NCBI GenBank assembly: GCA_949538625.1
Contig: CATISD010000040.1
Span: forward strand, 1 to 36,509
DNA from: Acidimicrobiales bacterium AG-410-I20
GTDB lineage: Bacteria; Actinomycetota; Acidimicrobiia; Acidimicrobiales; MedAcidi-G1
Direction: 5' to 3'
Length of the DNA stretch: 36,509 nucleotides
Under the pieces are notes generated by a model. It was given only the letters and a program-made list of their open reading frames with translations. It had not been told where the DNA came from and made no database searches. Shown here in pieces: positions 9,288-18,064 of the stretch (position 1 is the stretch's first letter; every line of letters starts with the position of its first letter). The translations under genes were made by a program, and so were the position numbers.

Positions 9288-9325
9288 TCGCGCGAATAGC
9301 GCGAATAATCGCGCATTACGCGCGA
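9288..9325. repeat. 38-bp imperfect GCGCG-rich palindrome in the moaC 3' intergenic region
   Basis: TCGCGCGaataGCGCGAataaTCGCGCattaCGCGCGA; four GCGCG cores arranged symmetrically. Confidence 0.6.
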
Positions 9326-9332
9326 AACATGT

Positions 9333-9806
9333 TCACTGACCGCGTTTCCAGTCCCCAGACTTGCCGCCTTCTTTCTCCCATAAAGCAACTGATCCTATGA
9401 CCATCAGTCGATCAAGAGACTTACACATGTCATAAATTGTTAAAGCAGCAACAGAACAAGCGGTAAGTGCTTCCATCTCTACTCCTGTTTGGCCAAAGGT
9501 TTCCACTTTAGATTCAATCTCTATACGGTCTTCTTTGATCTCAAATTCAACTGTGGCAGAAGTAAGTGGAAGAGGGTGGCATAACGGGATCAATTCTGCA
9601 GTCTTTTTCGCTGCCTGAATACCTGCGACTCGAGCAACAGCTAAAACATCCCCCTTTGGGACCCCACCTACGGCGAGTGCCTGAATTGTTTCTGAAGACA
9701 TATGTATTTCAGCTCGGGCTACAGCTTTACGGCGCGAACTGGCTTTGTCCCCGACATCAACCATATGGGCTCTCCCCTGATCATCTAAGTGAGTGAAATC
9801 CCCCAT
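9333..9806 (-). CDS. moaC: Cyclic pyranopterin monophosphate synthase MoaC; likely start MGDFTHLDD at 9806
   Basis: [72 protein letters not shown]. Confidence 0.96.
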   Translation of the reverse strand: MGDFTHLDDQGRAHMVDVGDKASSRRKAVARAEIHMSSETIQALAVGGVPKGDVLAVARVAGIQAAKKTAELIPLCHPLPLTSATVEFEIKEDRIEIESKVETFGQTGVEMEALTACSVAALTIYDMCKSLDRLMVIGSVALWEKEGGKSGDWKRGQ

Positions 9807-9808
9807 TT

Positions 9809-10792
9809 CTAACCGCCGATCTGAGACATAGATCGAGCTGGTCGAATGAAGTCGACCGTGCCAATGCCATGCCCTGCCCATTTTGAAGCAACTGCTTTTT
9901 TCATCTCTTCAGAGATTTCTTTATCTGTTGAGCCCGATCTAAGTAAGTTTTTTAAATCAAATTCGTCTACCGCGAACAAGCAATTACGGAACTGTCCATC
10001 AGCTGTTAAGCGAATCCGGTCACATGTATCACAAAACTTTTCAGTAACACTTGCGACGACCCCAATTTCTCCTTGACCATCCTCGTAAGTGAATCGGGTT
10101 GCGGGAGCAGAGGTTCGCTGAACTGGCGCTAGAGGAAACTCTGAATTTATCTGATCAAGAATTTGTTCTTGCTTTACTACCTGTCCGGTTGTCCAACCTT
10201 CGGAAGCGTCTAGAGGCATGAATTCGATATACCGGACAATTACACCGTGTTCACGTCCAAAACGAGCGAAATCAATAATCTCATCATCATTGACTCCCGC
10301 CATAACAACCATATTCACTTTGACCGGGCTTAGCCCTGAATCTACTGCTGCTTGAATACCATCAAGTACTTGCGGAAGATTGTCTCGAAGCGTTAATTCA
10401 GCAAAGCGGTCCGCTCTTAGTGAATCAAGAGAGATGTTAATTCGTTTTAGACCTGCTTGAACTAAATCATTTGAAAGAGTCCGAAGGGTGGCACCGTTTG
10501 TTGTCATTGAAAGATCCACCGGGAGTTGAGAAAGTTTTTTTATCAGCACCGGCAAGTGGGCACGAACAGTAGGTTCACCACCGGTTATACGAATACTCTC
10601 AATTCCAAATTGCTCTACCAAAAGTTTTGAAACTCGTTCTATTTCTTCGAAAGTAAGGAGTTCGTCGCGAGGAACCCAATCTAAACCTTCGGGAGGCATG
10701 CAGTACGTGCATCGAAAGTTGCATCGATCCGTAACAGAGATACGCAAATCTTTATGTACCCGCCCAAAGGTGTCTCTTAACTCTTCTCTCAC
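9809..10792 (-). CDS. moaA: GTP 3',8-cyclase (radical SAM) MoaA
   Basis: [21 protein letters not shown] radical-SAM CxxxCxx[32 protein letters not shown]-terminal GG. Confidence 0.97.
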   Translation of the reverse strand: MREELRDTFGRVHKDLRISVTDRCNFRCTYCMPPEGLDWVPRDELLTFEEIERVSKLLVEQFGIESIRITGGEPTVRAHLPVLIKKLSQLPVDLSMTTNGATLRTLSNDLVQAGLKRINISLDSLRADRFAELTLRDNLPQVLDGIQAAVDSGLSPVKVNMVVMAGVNDDEIIDFARFGREHGVIVRYIEFMPLDASEGWTTGQVVKQEQILDQINSEFPLAPVQRTSAPATRFTYEDGQGEIGVVASVTEKFCDTCDRIRLTADGQFRNCLFAVDEFDLKNLLRSGSTDKEISEEMKKAVASKWAGHGIGTVDFIRPARSMSQIGG

Positions 10793-10809
10793 AATAAATA
10801 GGTTAGACC

Positions 10810-12039
10810 CTAGGAAGCATTCAGCCGACGCGTAAGTTGATGAAGCAAAATTATCTCCACGAACTCTCCTTCATCGATTCCATCACCATCAGGTACAACA
10901 GCAAGAGCATTGGAGTCTGCCATAGCTGATAATTGGTGCGAACCTTGACCTCCAGAAAATTTAACTCTATACATTCCATCCTCTATGGAAGCTTGCACTC
11001 GAGCGAAGTGAGTTTTCCCGTCCGGCCGTCGAGAAAGTGGACTATCTGCGATAGCTCGAATTTGCGGAGCCCATATTTCAGACTCGCCCATCATTTTCTT
11101 TAGCGCAGGCAAAACAAACAATTCAAACGAAACCATAGAGGAAACTGGATTTCCAGGTAGCCCAAAAACTGGAGTATCTCCTACAAGACCGAAGGCCAAA
11201 GGTTTTGCAGGTTTTATCGCTACCTGCATCCACTGCATATCTCCTAACCGGTCAAGAACTACCTTGACATAATCAAAGTCTCCCATACTTACACCGCCAG
11301 AAGAAATAACTGCATCACATGAATCTTCACCAAAGCAGGCAGAACGAATTGTGGCTTCTATATCTTCTTCGCTATCAGGTATCAAACCAAGATCTACGCC
11401 TTCTAGCCCTAAGTCATGAAGCAAAGCCAATAAAGAATGCCGATTTGAGTCTCGAATCTGTCCCGGTTGTAACGGCGTTTCTCCTTCAATAAGTTCGTCA
11501 CCTGTTGACATAACCCCTATTTTTAGCGGGGGGAAAACGCTTACTTCTAGACAAGCAATACTGGCAAGTACTCCTAGATGAGTGGGCGTTAGTCTGGTTC
11601 CTTTTTCAAATACGACTTGTCCAGATTTGAGATCTTCTCCTGCTCTTCGAATGTGGTTTCCTTGAGGAACTGTTTTTTGAACAGTTACATAATCTTCCTC
11701 TACTTTTGTTAGTTCAACCATGACAACTGCATCTGCGCCTTCAGGAAGAGGGGCCCCAGTCATTATTCTTGCTGCTTGACCGGAACTTACTGAGAAATCT
11801 GGCGTAGAGCCGGCGGGTATCGTGCCTACAATTTCTAATTGTTGAGGCGCCCCTAACGTATCTTCTGATCTCACAGCAAATCCATCCATCGCTGTGTTGT
11901 CAAATGGAGGAACATTTTCGTTAGTTGAAACTTCTTCAGCGAGAACTAGCCCCAACGAGGATTGTGAAGAGCGAATTTCAGGGCTTCCAACCCTACAATG
12001 CTGCAGGACGTATTCTTGAGCGTCTTTTAAGGAAATCAT
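10810..12039 (-). CDS. moeA: Molybdopterin molybdenumtransferase
   Basis: VPPFDNTAMDGFAVRSEDT; IMTGAPLPEGADAVVMVE; STGDEL; SSGGVSMGDFDYVK; FGLPGNPVSSMVSFE. Confidence 0.97.
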   Translation of the reverse strand: MISLKDAQEYVLQHCRVGSPEIRSSQSSLGLVLAEEVSTNENVPPFDNTAMDGFAVRSEDTLGAPQQLEIVGTIPAGSTPDFSVSSGQAARIMTGAPLPEGADAVVMVELTKVEEDYVTVQKTVPQGNHIRRAGEDLKSGQVVFEKGTRLTPTHLGVLASIACLEVSVFPPLKIGVMSTGDELIEGETPLQPGQIRDSNRHSLLALLHDLGLEGVDLGLIPDSEEDIEATIRSACFGEDSCDAVISSGGVSMGDFDYVKVVLDRLGDMQWMQVAIKPAKPLAFGLVGDTPVFGLPGNPVSSMVSFELFVLPALKKMMGESEIWAPQIRAIADSPLSRRPDGKTHFARVQASIEDGMYRVKFSGGQGSHQLSAMADSNALAVVPDGDGIDEGEFVEIILLHQLTRRLNAS

Positions 12040-12049
12040 TTCATCAAAT

Positions 12050-12078
12050 TTCTAGGTTTAATCTGAGGTTACCTAGAA
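12050..12078 (-). other. Predicted hairpin in the plsY-moeA intergenic leader
   Basis: Perfect 8-bp inverted repeat TTCTAGGT...ACCTAGAA with 13-nt loop, about 10 nt upstream of the moeA ATG. Confidence 0.4.
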
Positions 12079-12085
12079 GATTTCT

Positions 12086-12670
12086 TTACTCACTCTTAAA
12101 AGAAGATTCAGTTCCAGAAAGTAATCGCTGAATATTTTGGTAGTGCCGTAGAACAATCAACGCACTTAGGCCAACGGTGAAGAGTATTTCTCTTGTTGAT
12201 GCTCCAAAGGCGAATATCAATAGAGGTAGGAGTGAAGCGATAGTTATTGACCCTAAAGATGCTTTTCGTGTTGTTTTAGCTATGACAAAAAATATGCCGA
12301 AACATATTGCTGCTGCGGCGGGGAATAATACTGCGGCACCACCAGCTGCTGTTGCTACACCTTTGCCTCCACGAAGCCGACGGGTAAGCGGGGCTACATG
12401 CCCCAGAGTTGCTGCTCCCCAACAGACGACACCTAAGAACTTTCCACCTATGGCATACCCAATAGATGCAGCGACAAAACCTTTTAAAAAATCTGCAAAA
12501 AATACAGCAACTCCAGACCATTGCCCAACAATTCGATACACATTTGCGGCACCAGGATTACCTGATCCACGTTTCGTTGGATCTAGCCCTACTCTCCCTG
12601 CCACTAAATGAGCAGAAGGGAACGTGCCAAGAAAATAAGACACCACTACAAGCAGCAAACTCATATACAT
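12086..12670 (-). CDS. plsY: Glycerol-3-phosphate acyltransferase PlsY
   Basis: SYFLGTFPSAHLVAG; RGSGNPGAANVYRIVG; LGHVAPLTRRLRGGKGVATAAGG. Confidence 0.95.
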   Translation of the reverse strand: MYMSLLLVVVSYFLGTFPSAHLVAGRVGLDPTKRGSGNPGAANVYRIVGQWSGVAVFFADFLKGFVAASIGYAIGGKFLGVVCWGAATLGHVAPLTRRLRGGKGVATAAGGAAVLFPAAAAICFGIFFVIAKTTRKASLGSITIASLLPLLIFAFGASTREILFTVGLSALIVLRHYQNIQRLLSGTESSFKSE

Positions 12671-12794
12671 AGTCTTAGCATTTTTTCTGAAAAAAACTAG
12701 ATGAAATATTAATCAGATACTGATCTGTTCTCAGATAGAATGCACCCCCGTAACGAAACACTACCTTCCTTAACTACTTTGTGCGAGATTCTGT

Positions 12795-13121
12795 ATGCCG
12801 ACTTATCAATACCGTTGCCAAACTTGTAATCACGAATTTGAAGAAAAACAGTCTTTTGCTGATGATCCACTAACTGATTGCCAGATAAATAAATGTGAGG
12901 GAAATGTAAAAAAAGTGTTTAGCGGGGTAGGCATTTCCTTCAAAGGGGAAGGCTTCTATAAAAATGATCACGGCTCTACAAGTAAAAAAACTGGGTCATC
13001 TCCAGCTGAAAGCACTCAAAAAGAAAAATCTGAAGGGACCACCAACGAGCCTTCTAGCGACTCCAAAGAGAAACCAGCAGATTCTAAGTCAGTTACGTCA
13101 ACGAACTCCGGCGACAAGTAG
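12795..13121 (+). CDS. FmdB family zinc-ribbon protein with a low-complexity hydrophilic tail
   Basis: MPTYQYRCQTCNHEFEEKQSFADDPLTDC...KVFSGVGISFKGEGFYKND; Ser/Lys/Thr-rich C-terminal tail. Confidence 0.88.
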   Translation: MPTYQYRCQTCNHEFEEKQSFADDPLTDCQINKCEGNVKKVFSGVGISFKGEGFYKNDHGSTSKKTGSSPAESTQKEKSEGTTNEPSSDSKEKPADSKSVTSTNSGDK

Positions 13122-13919
13122 AAGAAGTACAAATACTCCGGCTGCGACCCTATATGCCGCAACGCTCTTAAAATTCGTTCTGCTCACTAATTGAATTAAC
13201 CAGTGGATACTGAGCCATCCACTGATTGCTGCTGCTGCCATACCAGCCAAAAACGGAAGAATCCATTCGGAAGGTATTTCCACTTCCAACATTTTTATTA
13301 GCCCTGCTCCGGCAATCACAGGGAGGCTCATCAAAAATGTCAACCTAGCTGCTTCAACTCGACTTATTCCTAGAAGCCGGAAGGCACTAATTGTGACTCC
13401 GGATCGGGATACACCTGGCTGGAAGGCTAATCCTTGCATTGAACCCAGAAAGATTGCGTGTTTGAAAGTGAGTTGTCCCACGTCTGTCGTGGTCTTTTTT
13501 TTATCTATTTGCCACAAAATTAAACCAAAGAGGATAAGGCAAACAGCCACAAGCCAAATTCGATCACCAAGATCCTGAGTAAACGAAAGCACTATTAAGC
13601 CAATTATCCCAGTAGGTATGGCCGTGACCCCGATAAATAAGGCAGTGCGAGAATCACCAGTGAGTGGACCGCGAGAAATCATCCATCCAAACATTGCCTT
13701 TGAATATCGGGCTATATCTGAACGAAGATAGACAATCGCTCCAAATAGGGTTCCAAGATGTAGCGCCACGTCAAAAGAGTTCTCTAAAGCATTGTTTCCC
13801 CCAAAATCATCCCAATTAAATAACCAAGGAACTATTGCAAGATGACCGCTTGAAGAAATGGGAAGAAACTCTGTCAATCCTTGAACAAACCCCAAGATGA
13901 GAGCATGCAGGAGGGGCAT
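13098..13919 (-). CDS. uppP: Undecaprenyl-diphosphatase (BacA/UppP)
   Basis: ALILGFVQGLTEFLPISSSGHLAIV; GSMQGLAFQPGVSRSGVTISAFRLLGISRVEAARLTFLMSLPVI. Confidence 0.96.
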   Translation of the reverse strand: MPLLHALILGFVQGLTEFLPISSSGHLAIVPWLFNWDDFGGNNALENSFDVALHLGTLFGAIVYLRSDIARYSKAMFGWMISRGPLTGDSRTALFIGVTAIPTGIIGLIVLSFTQDLGDRIWLVAVCLILFGLILWQIDKKKTTTDVGQLTFKHAIFLGSMQGLAFQPGVSRSGVTISAFRLLGISRVEAARLTFLMSLPVIAGAGLIKMLEVEIPSEWILPFLAGMAAAAISGWLSIHWLIQLVSRTNFKSVAAYRVAAGVFVLLLLVAGVR

Positions 13920-13928
13920 TAGAGAAAC

Positions 13929-15269
13929 CTAAGCTCCGGAAACGGTTAACTCACCGATGACTAAAGTAACCCCTGCTGATCTCATAGGTAACCATTGAAG
14001 ATCGTTCCCAATTCCGTTCACTCCTGACAACATTTTTTGAATCGTTGAAGCGATGGTGAATTCACGCACTGGTTCTGCTAGTTCACCGTTTCGAATTCTT
14101 AACCCTTCAGCGCCAGTGGAGAAATCTCCACTGACTGGATTAACGCCGGAATGAAGACCGCTGACACCTTGCACAAGCACTCCATCAGTTACTTGTGAAA
14201 TTAAACTCTCGGGGCTTGTATTCCCCGGGGTAACTGCAAGCGCCTGTACTCCAACTCCCGGAGTGGAAGCGTAACCGCGTATCGCAGATCCTGTAGAAGA
14301 AACGCCTTCTTTACGTGCGGTGTAACTGTTATGCACAAACTGATTCAATCGGCCATTTTCTATAAGAACGTTTCTTCGTGTAGCAAGCCCTTCTCCGTCA
14401 GTGGAAGTCGCAGTGAACGCCGCTGGATCTGTAGGGTCATCAATCAAATTCAATGATGAATCTGCTACTTCTTCGCCTAAACGACCAGCGAAAAGCGACC
14501 TTCCTTTCTGAACTGACTCGGCATTCAAAGTACCGCCAACTATTCCTAAGAACTGAGCACTTACCCAAGGATCTAATACAACAGTGAACCGTCCAGATGG
14601 AGGCTTTACGGATCCAAGCATGCGTGTTGCTCGATTAACAGCATCAGTTGATGCTTTTTCAATATCTAAGTCCTGTAAACAGCGGCCGATTGAGAATCCA
14701 AATCCTGTTTGCGTTTCATTATTTTCTTCTGCCAAGGAATACGCAGTAAGAGAACAGCCGGTCTCACGTGATGCAGCGCTAATACCAGTGCTTGTCATCA
14801 CTGCGCTTTCAGAAATGGAATCTGAATAATCTGCGGATTCAACACCTATGATCCGAGAATCTCCTACGCGAGTACGGCGTTCTAATTCAAGAGCCATCGC
14901 GACTTTTTCTTCAGTGGGGACTCCTGCTAGCTCGTCGTTGTAAACGTCCAAATTGACTGGTTTTATGCCGTCAGGTTCTGCGACTCCACAAAACTCGTCT
15001 GGAGTGGCGAAGACTAAATTATCTCGAGCCTCATTTAATGTTTCAATAAGATCTTCTGGAGTGAATGTTCCGGCATGGGCGAAACCTTGACGGCCATCTT
15101 TTACTACTCTTATTCCCACTCCCTGAGATTCTGCAGTGGTGAGTGACTCAATCTCTCCTTCATATGCGCGAACTTCTGTTTCTTTTCCATAGACGGCTAC
15201 AACTTCAATTTGTTCGTCATCTTTTGCTTTGTTGACGATCTGCTCGCAGATCGTTAAGAGCTCACTCAT
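13929..15269 (-). CDS. tldE: TldE/PmbA family metalloprotease subunit
   Basis: GVGIRVVKDGRQGFAHAG; VVLDPWVSAQFLGIVGGTLNAESVQKGRSLFAGRLGEEVA; adjacent to TldD. Confidence 0.92.
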   Translation of the reverse strand: MSELLTICEQIVNKAKDDEQIEVVAVYGKETEVRAYEGEIESLTTAESQGVGIRVVKDGRQGFAHAGTFTPEDLIETLNEARDNLVFATPDEFCGVAEPDGIKPVNLDVYNDELAGVPTEEKVAMALELERRTRVGDSRIIGVESADYSDSISESAVMTSTGISAASRETGCSLTAYSLAEENNETQTGFGFSIGRCLQDLDIEKASTDAVNRATRMLGSVKPPSGRFTVVLDPWVSAQFLGIVGGTLNAESVQKGRSLFAGRLGEEVADSSLNLIDDPTDPAAFTATSTDGEGLATRRNVLIENGRLNQFVHNSYTARKEGVSSTGSAIRGYASTPGVGVQALAVTPGNTSPESLISQVTDGVLVQGVSGLHSGVNPVSGDFSTGAEGLRIRNGELAEPVREFTIASTIQKMLSGVNGIGNDLQWLPMRSAGVTLVIGELTVSGA

Positions 15270-15270
15270 G

Positions 15271-16686
15271 TTAGGCAGCCGTTCCGCCGACAGTTAGTCG
15301 AGTCACTCTGAGAGTTGGTGTGCCATCACCTACTGGAACCCCTTGCCCATCTTTTCCGCAAGTTCCCGGTGATCCCATAGCAAAGTCATTCGCAATTGCG
15401 TCAATGTCTAACAATGCCTGAGGCCCATTGCCAATTAGGTTTCCATCTCGTATTGGAGTAGTTAGCTCACCATCTTCAATTAAGTAGGCTTCAGTCATTC
15501 CGAAAACGAAATCTCCGGTTGCAGTGTTTACTTGACCTCCTCCTAGTTGAGCTACGTATACGCCATAGTCCGTTGAAGAGATAATTTCTTGTGGTGAAGA
15601 AGATCCCGCTTCTAGATAAGTGTTCGTCATTCGAACCATTGGTAAATGTTGATAACTTTGACGTCGCCCGTTTCCGGAACTAGACCTGCCTTCTTTTCGT
15701 GCCCTTAAGTAATCCCACATGTAATCAGTAAGTTTTCCTTCTTCGATAAGAACATTTCGTTGAGCGGGATGGCCTTCGTCGTCTATGGCATAACAACCCC
15801 ACTCTCCTGGCATTGTTCCGTCATCTATTAGCGTGACCATCGGGTTGGCAACCATTTCTCCTTTTCTTCCCGCAAAAACGGAAGCAGATTTTCCGACGAG
15901 ATCTGCTTCTAGGCCATGACCACAGGCTTCATGGAAAAGAACTCCACCCCCACCCGGACCTACCACGACTGTCATTTCGCCACTTGGCGCAGGTACGGCA
16001 CCAAGTTTGGTGATGGCACGTTGCGAGGCTTTACGAGCTATTTCTTCTACATCTACTTGGTCAAACAACTCGAAGCCCACGGTATGGCCGACTGATTCCC
16101 GGCCAGTTTGCAGGCCTGTGTCTCCTGCTGCCACACAGGAAACCGAAAACGAAGTTCTTACTTGATCATCACTGGCAAATAGCCCATCAGTATTAGCTAC
16201 TTGTATACGGCGACGACTGTCCCCATAGCCAACCGAAACCTGAACTATTTCTCCTTCTTGGCTTCGTGCTATTTCGTTAGCTTGGGCGAGGAGATTGACT
16301 TTCTGAGTCTTCTCTATATCGGAGGGCAGTTTTTCAGTTTGAGTATGGTGTTGATTCTCACTTCCAAGATTTACCGAAGAATTCGTAGATTCTCCACTTT
16401 GAGCAGCTGCGGCAGCAGATTCAACAGCTTCTTCGATTCCTCGAACGCTTAAATCTGCAGTATGAGCAAATCCCGTAGTTTCTCCGGCGACAACTCGGAT
16501 ACCCGCTCCTCGGCTTCTCCCGCTTGTTAGTTCCTCCACTCGGCCATCGTCAAAAACCGCCGACATGGATCTACGGTCTTCCACGAAGATCTCAGCAAAC
16601 TCACCTCCGCGATTTAAAGCCTTTTGGAGTGCGTGCTCGAGAAGGTCTGCTTCTAGTAACCGATTCGGATCCTGCTTAGTGTCCAC
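15271..16686 (-). CDS. tldD: TldD family metalloprotease subunit
   Basis: GAGIRVVAGETTGFAHT; GPGGGGVLFHEACGHGLEAD (HExxxH); GRRQSYQHLPMVRMTNTYLEAG. Confidence 0.96.
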   Translation of the reverse strand: MDTKQDPNRLLEADLLEHALQKALNRGGEFAEIFVEDRRSMSAVFDDGRVEELTSGRSRGAGIRVVAGETTGFAHTADLSVRGIEEAVESAAAAAQSGESTNSSVNLGSENQHHTQTEKLPSDIEKTQKVNLLAQANEIARSQEGEIVQVSVGYGDSRRRIQVANTDGLFASDDQVRTSFSVSCVAAGDTGLQTGRESVGHTVGFELFDQVDVEEIARKASQRAITKLGAVPAPSGEMTVVVGPGGGGVLFHEACGHGLEADLVGKSASVFAGRKGEMVANPMVTLIDDGTMPGEWGCYAIDDEGHPAQRNVLIEEGKLTDYMWDYLRARKEGRSSSGNGRRQSYQHLPMVRMTNTYLEAGSSSPQEIISSTDYGVYVAQLGGGQVNTATGDFVFGMTEAYLIEDGELTTPIRDGNLIGNGPQALLDIDAIANDFAMGSPGTCGKDGQGVPVGDGTPTLRVTRLTVGGTAA

Positions 16687-16765
16687 TTAATTCCCTTCGT
16701 AAATTTTTTTCTTTTTTCTTTGTGTCAATGCTGTCATATCACGAACTAATGCGTATGGTATCGCT

Positions 16766-17161
16766 GTGAGCATAACCGTCGGACTTAAAGCCTCAATTGA
16801 CCTTACAGTGTCTGAAAATGATACTGCTATCGCGCTGCGTTCTGGCGAGGTTCCGGTTTTAGGAACTCCAAGACTCGCTTCTCTTTTTGAAGAAGCAAGC
16901 GTTGCTGCGATTAGTGGCCATCTAGAACCCGGATACACCTCTGTGGGTATGCGCATCCATCTTGATCACTTCGCCCCTTCCGGAGTTGGGACAAAAATTA
17001 GTGCCACTGCTGAAGTGCAAGAAGTGGATGGAAGACGTGTAACTTTCCGCGCACAAGCTAAATGTGTTGACAATTGCGAAGAAAATGAGACTGTAATAGG
17101 GTCAGCCATCATTATTCGTGTTTTAGTTAACACCGAAAGATTTCTTGAACGTGTTGACTAA
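16766..17161 (+). CDS. Hotdog-fold thioesterase, FlK (fluoroacetyl-CoA thioesterase)-like
   Basis: SGEVPVLGTPRLASLFEEASVAAISGHLEPGYTSVGMRIHLDHFAPSGVGTKISATAEVQEVDGRRVTFRAQA. Confidence 0.82.
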   Translation: MSITVGLKASIDLTVSENDTAIALRSGEVPVLGTPRLASLFEEASVAAISGHLEPGYTSVGMRIHLDHFAPSGVGTKISATAEVQEVDGRRVTFRAQAKCVDNCEENETVIGSAIIIRVLVNTERFLERVD

Positions 17162-17175
17162 ATAGATTTTCATTT

Positions 17176-18009
17176 TTGATTATGATTCCGAACCAAAATT
17201 CCTTACCAGACTCAATGAGAAAATTTAAACGCTTGTCTGAAGAAGGAGTAGGTACAGGTTTACGTTGGTGGGCGGAAGTTGCACTTGTTTTAATCTTCTA
17301 TATTTTTTACTCAGCTATTCGTAACCAATTCGGTTCAGCATCAGTAAGTTCTGATCAGGCTTTCAAAAATGCCGAATCAATCATTGACTTAGAAGATGCC
17401 ATAGGTCTTTTTGTCGAGTTAGATATACAAAATCTTTTTATTGATTGGCGGTGGTTCATTCAATTCTGGAATCTTTTCTATGGAACTTTTCATTTTGCCG
17501 TAACCGCTTTTGCATTAATTTGGATTTATAGAAAGTTCCCAGTCCTTTACCCAAGATGGAGAACGTCATTCTTGTGCACTACTGGTCTTGCACTTATCGG
17601 TTTCAGTCTTTTCCCTTTAATGCCACCTCGTTTACTAACCGATTGTGGTCAATACGGGGCGTGCCTTACCACTTGGCCTTTTGTAGACACGGTCACTGAT
17701 ATCGGCGGGCTTTGGTCTTTTGATTCAGGGACTATGCAAAAAGTCTCAAACCAGTACGCCGCCATGCCTAGCCTTCACTTTGCGTGGGCGTCTTGGTGCA
17801 CTTTGGCACTATGGCCAACATTGAAATCTCATTGGGCTCGCGGATTAATCGCCTTTTATCCAATAGCCACACTTTTTGCCGTGATAGTTACAGGCAATCA
17901 CTACTGGATTGATGCAATCGGTGGGCTTATTGTTTTAGGGGTAGGAATATTGTTGGGAAGATTCATTGCCGATGGGTGGCATAAATGGCGCCTGAGACAC
18001 ATGACATAA
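17176..18009 (+). CDS. PAP2 superfamily membrane protein (inositolphosphotransferase-like)
   Basis: Several TM segments; YAAMPSLHFAWASWCTLAL and GNHYWIDAIGGLIVLGVGI phosphatase motifs. First likely ATG is 17182 (MIPNQN) or the track start. Confidence 0.85.
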   Translation: MIMIPNQNSLPDSMRKFKRLSEEGVGTGLRWWAEVALVLIFYIFYSAIRNQFGSASVSSDQAFKNAESIIDLEDAIGLFVELDIQNLFIDWRWFIQFWNLFYGTFHFAVTAFALIWIYRKFPVLYPRWRTSFLCTTGLALIGFSLFPLMPPRLLTDCGQYGACLTTWPFVDTVTDIGGLWSFDSGTMQKVSNQYAAMPSLHFAWASWCTLALWPTLKSHWARGLIAFYPIATLFAVIVTGNHYWIDAIGGLIVLGVGILLGRFIADGWHKWRLRHMT

Positions 18010-18064
18010 ATGAAATTTGGGACATTTCGGGTAAGTTGTTAGTCAGTAACAGCGAGGTTTTTAA

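Noticed and set aside
12177-12611. 144-aa plus-strand ORF antisense to plsY
   Set aside because: Shadow ORF; no domain, overlapped by a clear PlsY frame.
15271-16686. TldD/TldE as part of a RiPP (microcin B17-like) maturation locus
   Set aside because: No precursor peptide, cyclodehydratase or dedicated exporter nearby; TldD/E pairs are widespread housekeeping genes.
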